This document shows positions 5,084 to 5,571 of a stretch of 5,571 nucleotides of DNA, in pieces (the first letter of the stretch is position 1; every line of letters begins with the position of its first letter). Origin of the DNA: Parcubacteria group bacterium (GTDB lineage: Bacteria > Patescibacteriota > Minisyncoccia > Phycocordibacterales > UBA12088); NCBI GenBank assembly GCA_021731325.1, contig JAKFXP010000029.1:1-5571 (forward strand), in the 5' to 3' direction. A program made the translations under genes and the position numbers. The notes beneath the pieces were generated by a model. The model had not been told where the DNA came from, searched no databases, and was given only the letters and a program-made list of their open reading frames with translations.

Positions 5084-5571
5084 TTACTGGTGCACGATAT
5101 TGATAGGGGTACCCTGCCCTATTGCCTGCATGTTTTGTACAGTGGTTGCAAGAATGCGCTCAATCGCTTCGTTGGTATTAAATGCGTTATGGGGCATGAC
5201 CAACACACGCGGGTGGTCAATGAGATATTGATTGGCAAGTACTATTTGCAAGTGCGCTACGTTCGGATGCTCAGTGGTAAGTAATTCGGTATCATCCGCC
5301 ATATACCCTTCTTCTTCAAGAACATCGAGCCCTGCGCCAGCAAGTATCCCTTCTTCAAGCGCAGTGACAAGCGCTCGCGTCTCTACCAAGCCACCACGCG
5401 CGGTATTGATAAGATACGCGCCATGTTTAATACTGCGCACGTTTTCCATATTAATCATGTGGCGGGTATGGGTATTGTACGGTGCGTGGAGCGAAATGAT
5501 GTCCGATTGTGCTAATAGATCTCCAAAAGTGACATACATGAACCCGAGACGATCTGCAAGCCCTTGGTCTT
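5084..5571 (-). CDS. D-lactate dehydrogenase-like D-2-hydroxyacid dehydrogenase (N-terminus outside window)
   Basis: The C-terminal 161 residues of an NAD-dependent D-2-hydroxyacid dehydrogenase, cytosolic, which interconverts a 2-keto acid and a D-2-hydroxy acid. The catalytic triad is visible: Arg in NTARGG (codon 5396-5398), Glu as the last of the DVLEEE run (5309-5311) and His in PHNAF (5189-5191). The segment LLAQSDIISLHAPYNTHTRHMIN belongs to the end of the NAD-binding domain. The GAGLDVLEEE block and the long stretch between Glu and His, ending MPHNAFNTNEA, fit the D-lactate dehydrogenase lineage better than glyoxylate or phosphoglycerate enzymes. About half of a usual 330-residue protein is shown, since the start and most of the GxGxxG cofactor fold lie to the right. 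The reading frame is open to the window edge. In a fermenting cell this would regenerate NAD+ by reducing pyruvate to D-lactate. The exact substrate is inferred. Confidence 0.93.
   Translation of the reverse strand, partial: DQGLADRLGFMYVTFGDLLAQSDIISLHAPYNTHTRHMINMENVRSIKHGAYLINTARGGLVETRALVTALEEGILAGAGLDVLEEEGYMADDTELLTTEHPNVAHLQIVLANQYLIDHPRVLVMPHNAFNTNEAIERILATTVQNMQAIGQGTPINIVHQ

Noticed and set aside
4733..5284. Plus-strand open frame of 183 codons crossing the end of the dioxygenase gene into the dehydrogenase gene
   Set aside because: It overlaps conserved catalytic parts of two well-supported genes and has no recognisable protein features.
1..5571. CRISPR array, transposon ends, tRNA or rRNA genes, alternative genetic code
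   Set aside because: No regularly spaced repeats, terminal inverted repeats with a transposase, or RNA gene signatures were seen. Genes read through with the standard code and all end in TAA.

Overview
The window most likely comes from a Candidate Phyla Radiation (Patescibacteria, Parcubacteria-like) bacterium. This is inferred from several traits: short compact genes, mostly absent Shine-Dalgarno sites, start codons set almost directly behind -10 boxes, a stand-alone GatB/YqeY-domain protein, DoxX and D-2-hydroxyacid dehydrogenase genes, and small proteins I cannot place in a family. All six visible stop codons are TAA and no gene needs TGA to be read as sense, so the standard bacterial code fits. 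No rRNA, tRNA, mobile element or CRISPR array was seen. Almost every base is accounted for, and no gene-free stretch exceeds about 160 bases.

Layout, left to right. (1) Positions 1-1908, minus strand: the N-terminal 636 residues of a P2-type cation-transporting ATPase, whose C-terminus lies outside the window. (2) A divergent intergenic region (1909-2023) with a likely promoter for each flank. (3) 2024-2777, plus strand: a two-gene unit of a GatB/YqeY-domain protein and an unrecognised 98-residue helical protein whose start lies one base after the YqeY stop. (4) 2871-3305, plus strand: a four-helix DoxX-family membrane protein. (5) 3401-4189, minus strand: a self-contained transcription unit for an unrecognised 215-residue protein, with a consensus sigma70-type promoter, a leader with two small hairpins, a Shine-Dalgarno site and an intrinsic terminator. 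(6) 4249-5067, plus strand: a complete YgiD/DODA-type (LigB superfamily) extradiol dioxygenase with all the metal and catalytic histidines. (7) 5084-5571, minus strand: the C-terminal part of a D-lactate dehydrogenase-like enzyme, convergent with the dioxygenase.

The genes do not form one pathway. The ATPase uses ATP to move cations, and the dehydrogenase probably reoxidises NADH by reducing a 2-keto acid such as pyruvate in fermentation. DoxX and the dioxygenase are both from families linked to oxygen or oxidative chemistry, which is unusual for a presumed fermenter. The points most worth a second look are the isolated 215-residue protein with its well-built control region, the dioxygenase, the PAGLP motif in the ATPase ion-binding helix, and a shared TGTGGTAC(A/C)CT promoter element with apparent leaderless starts.
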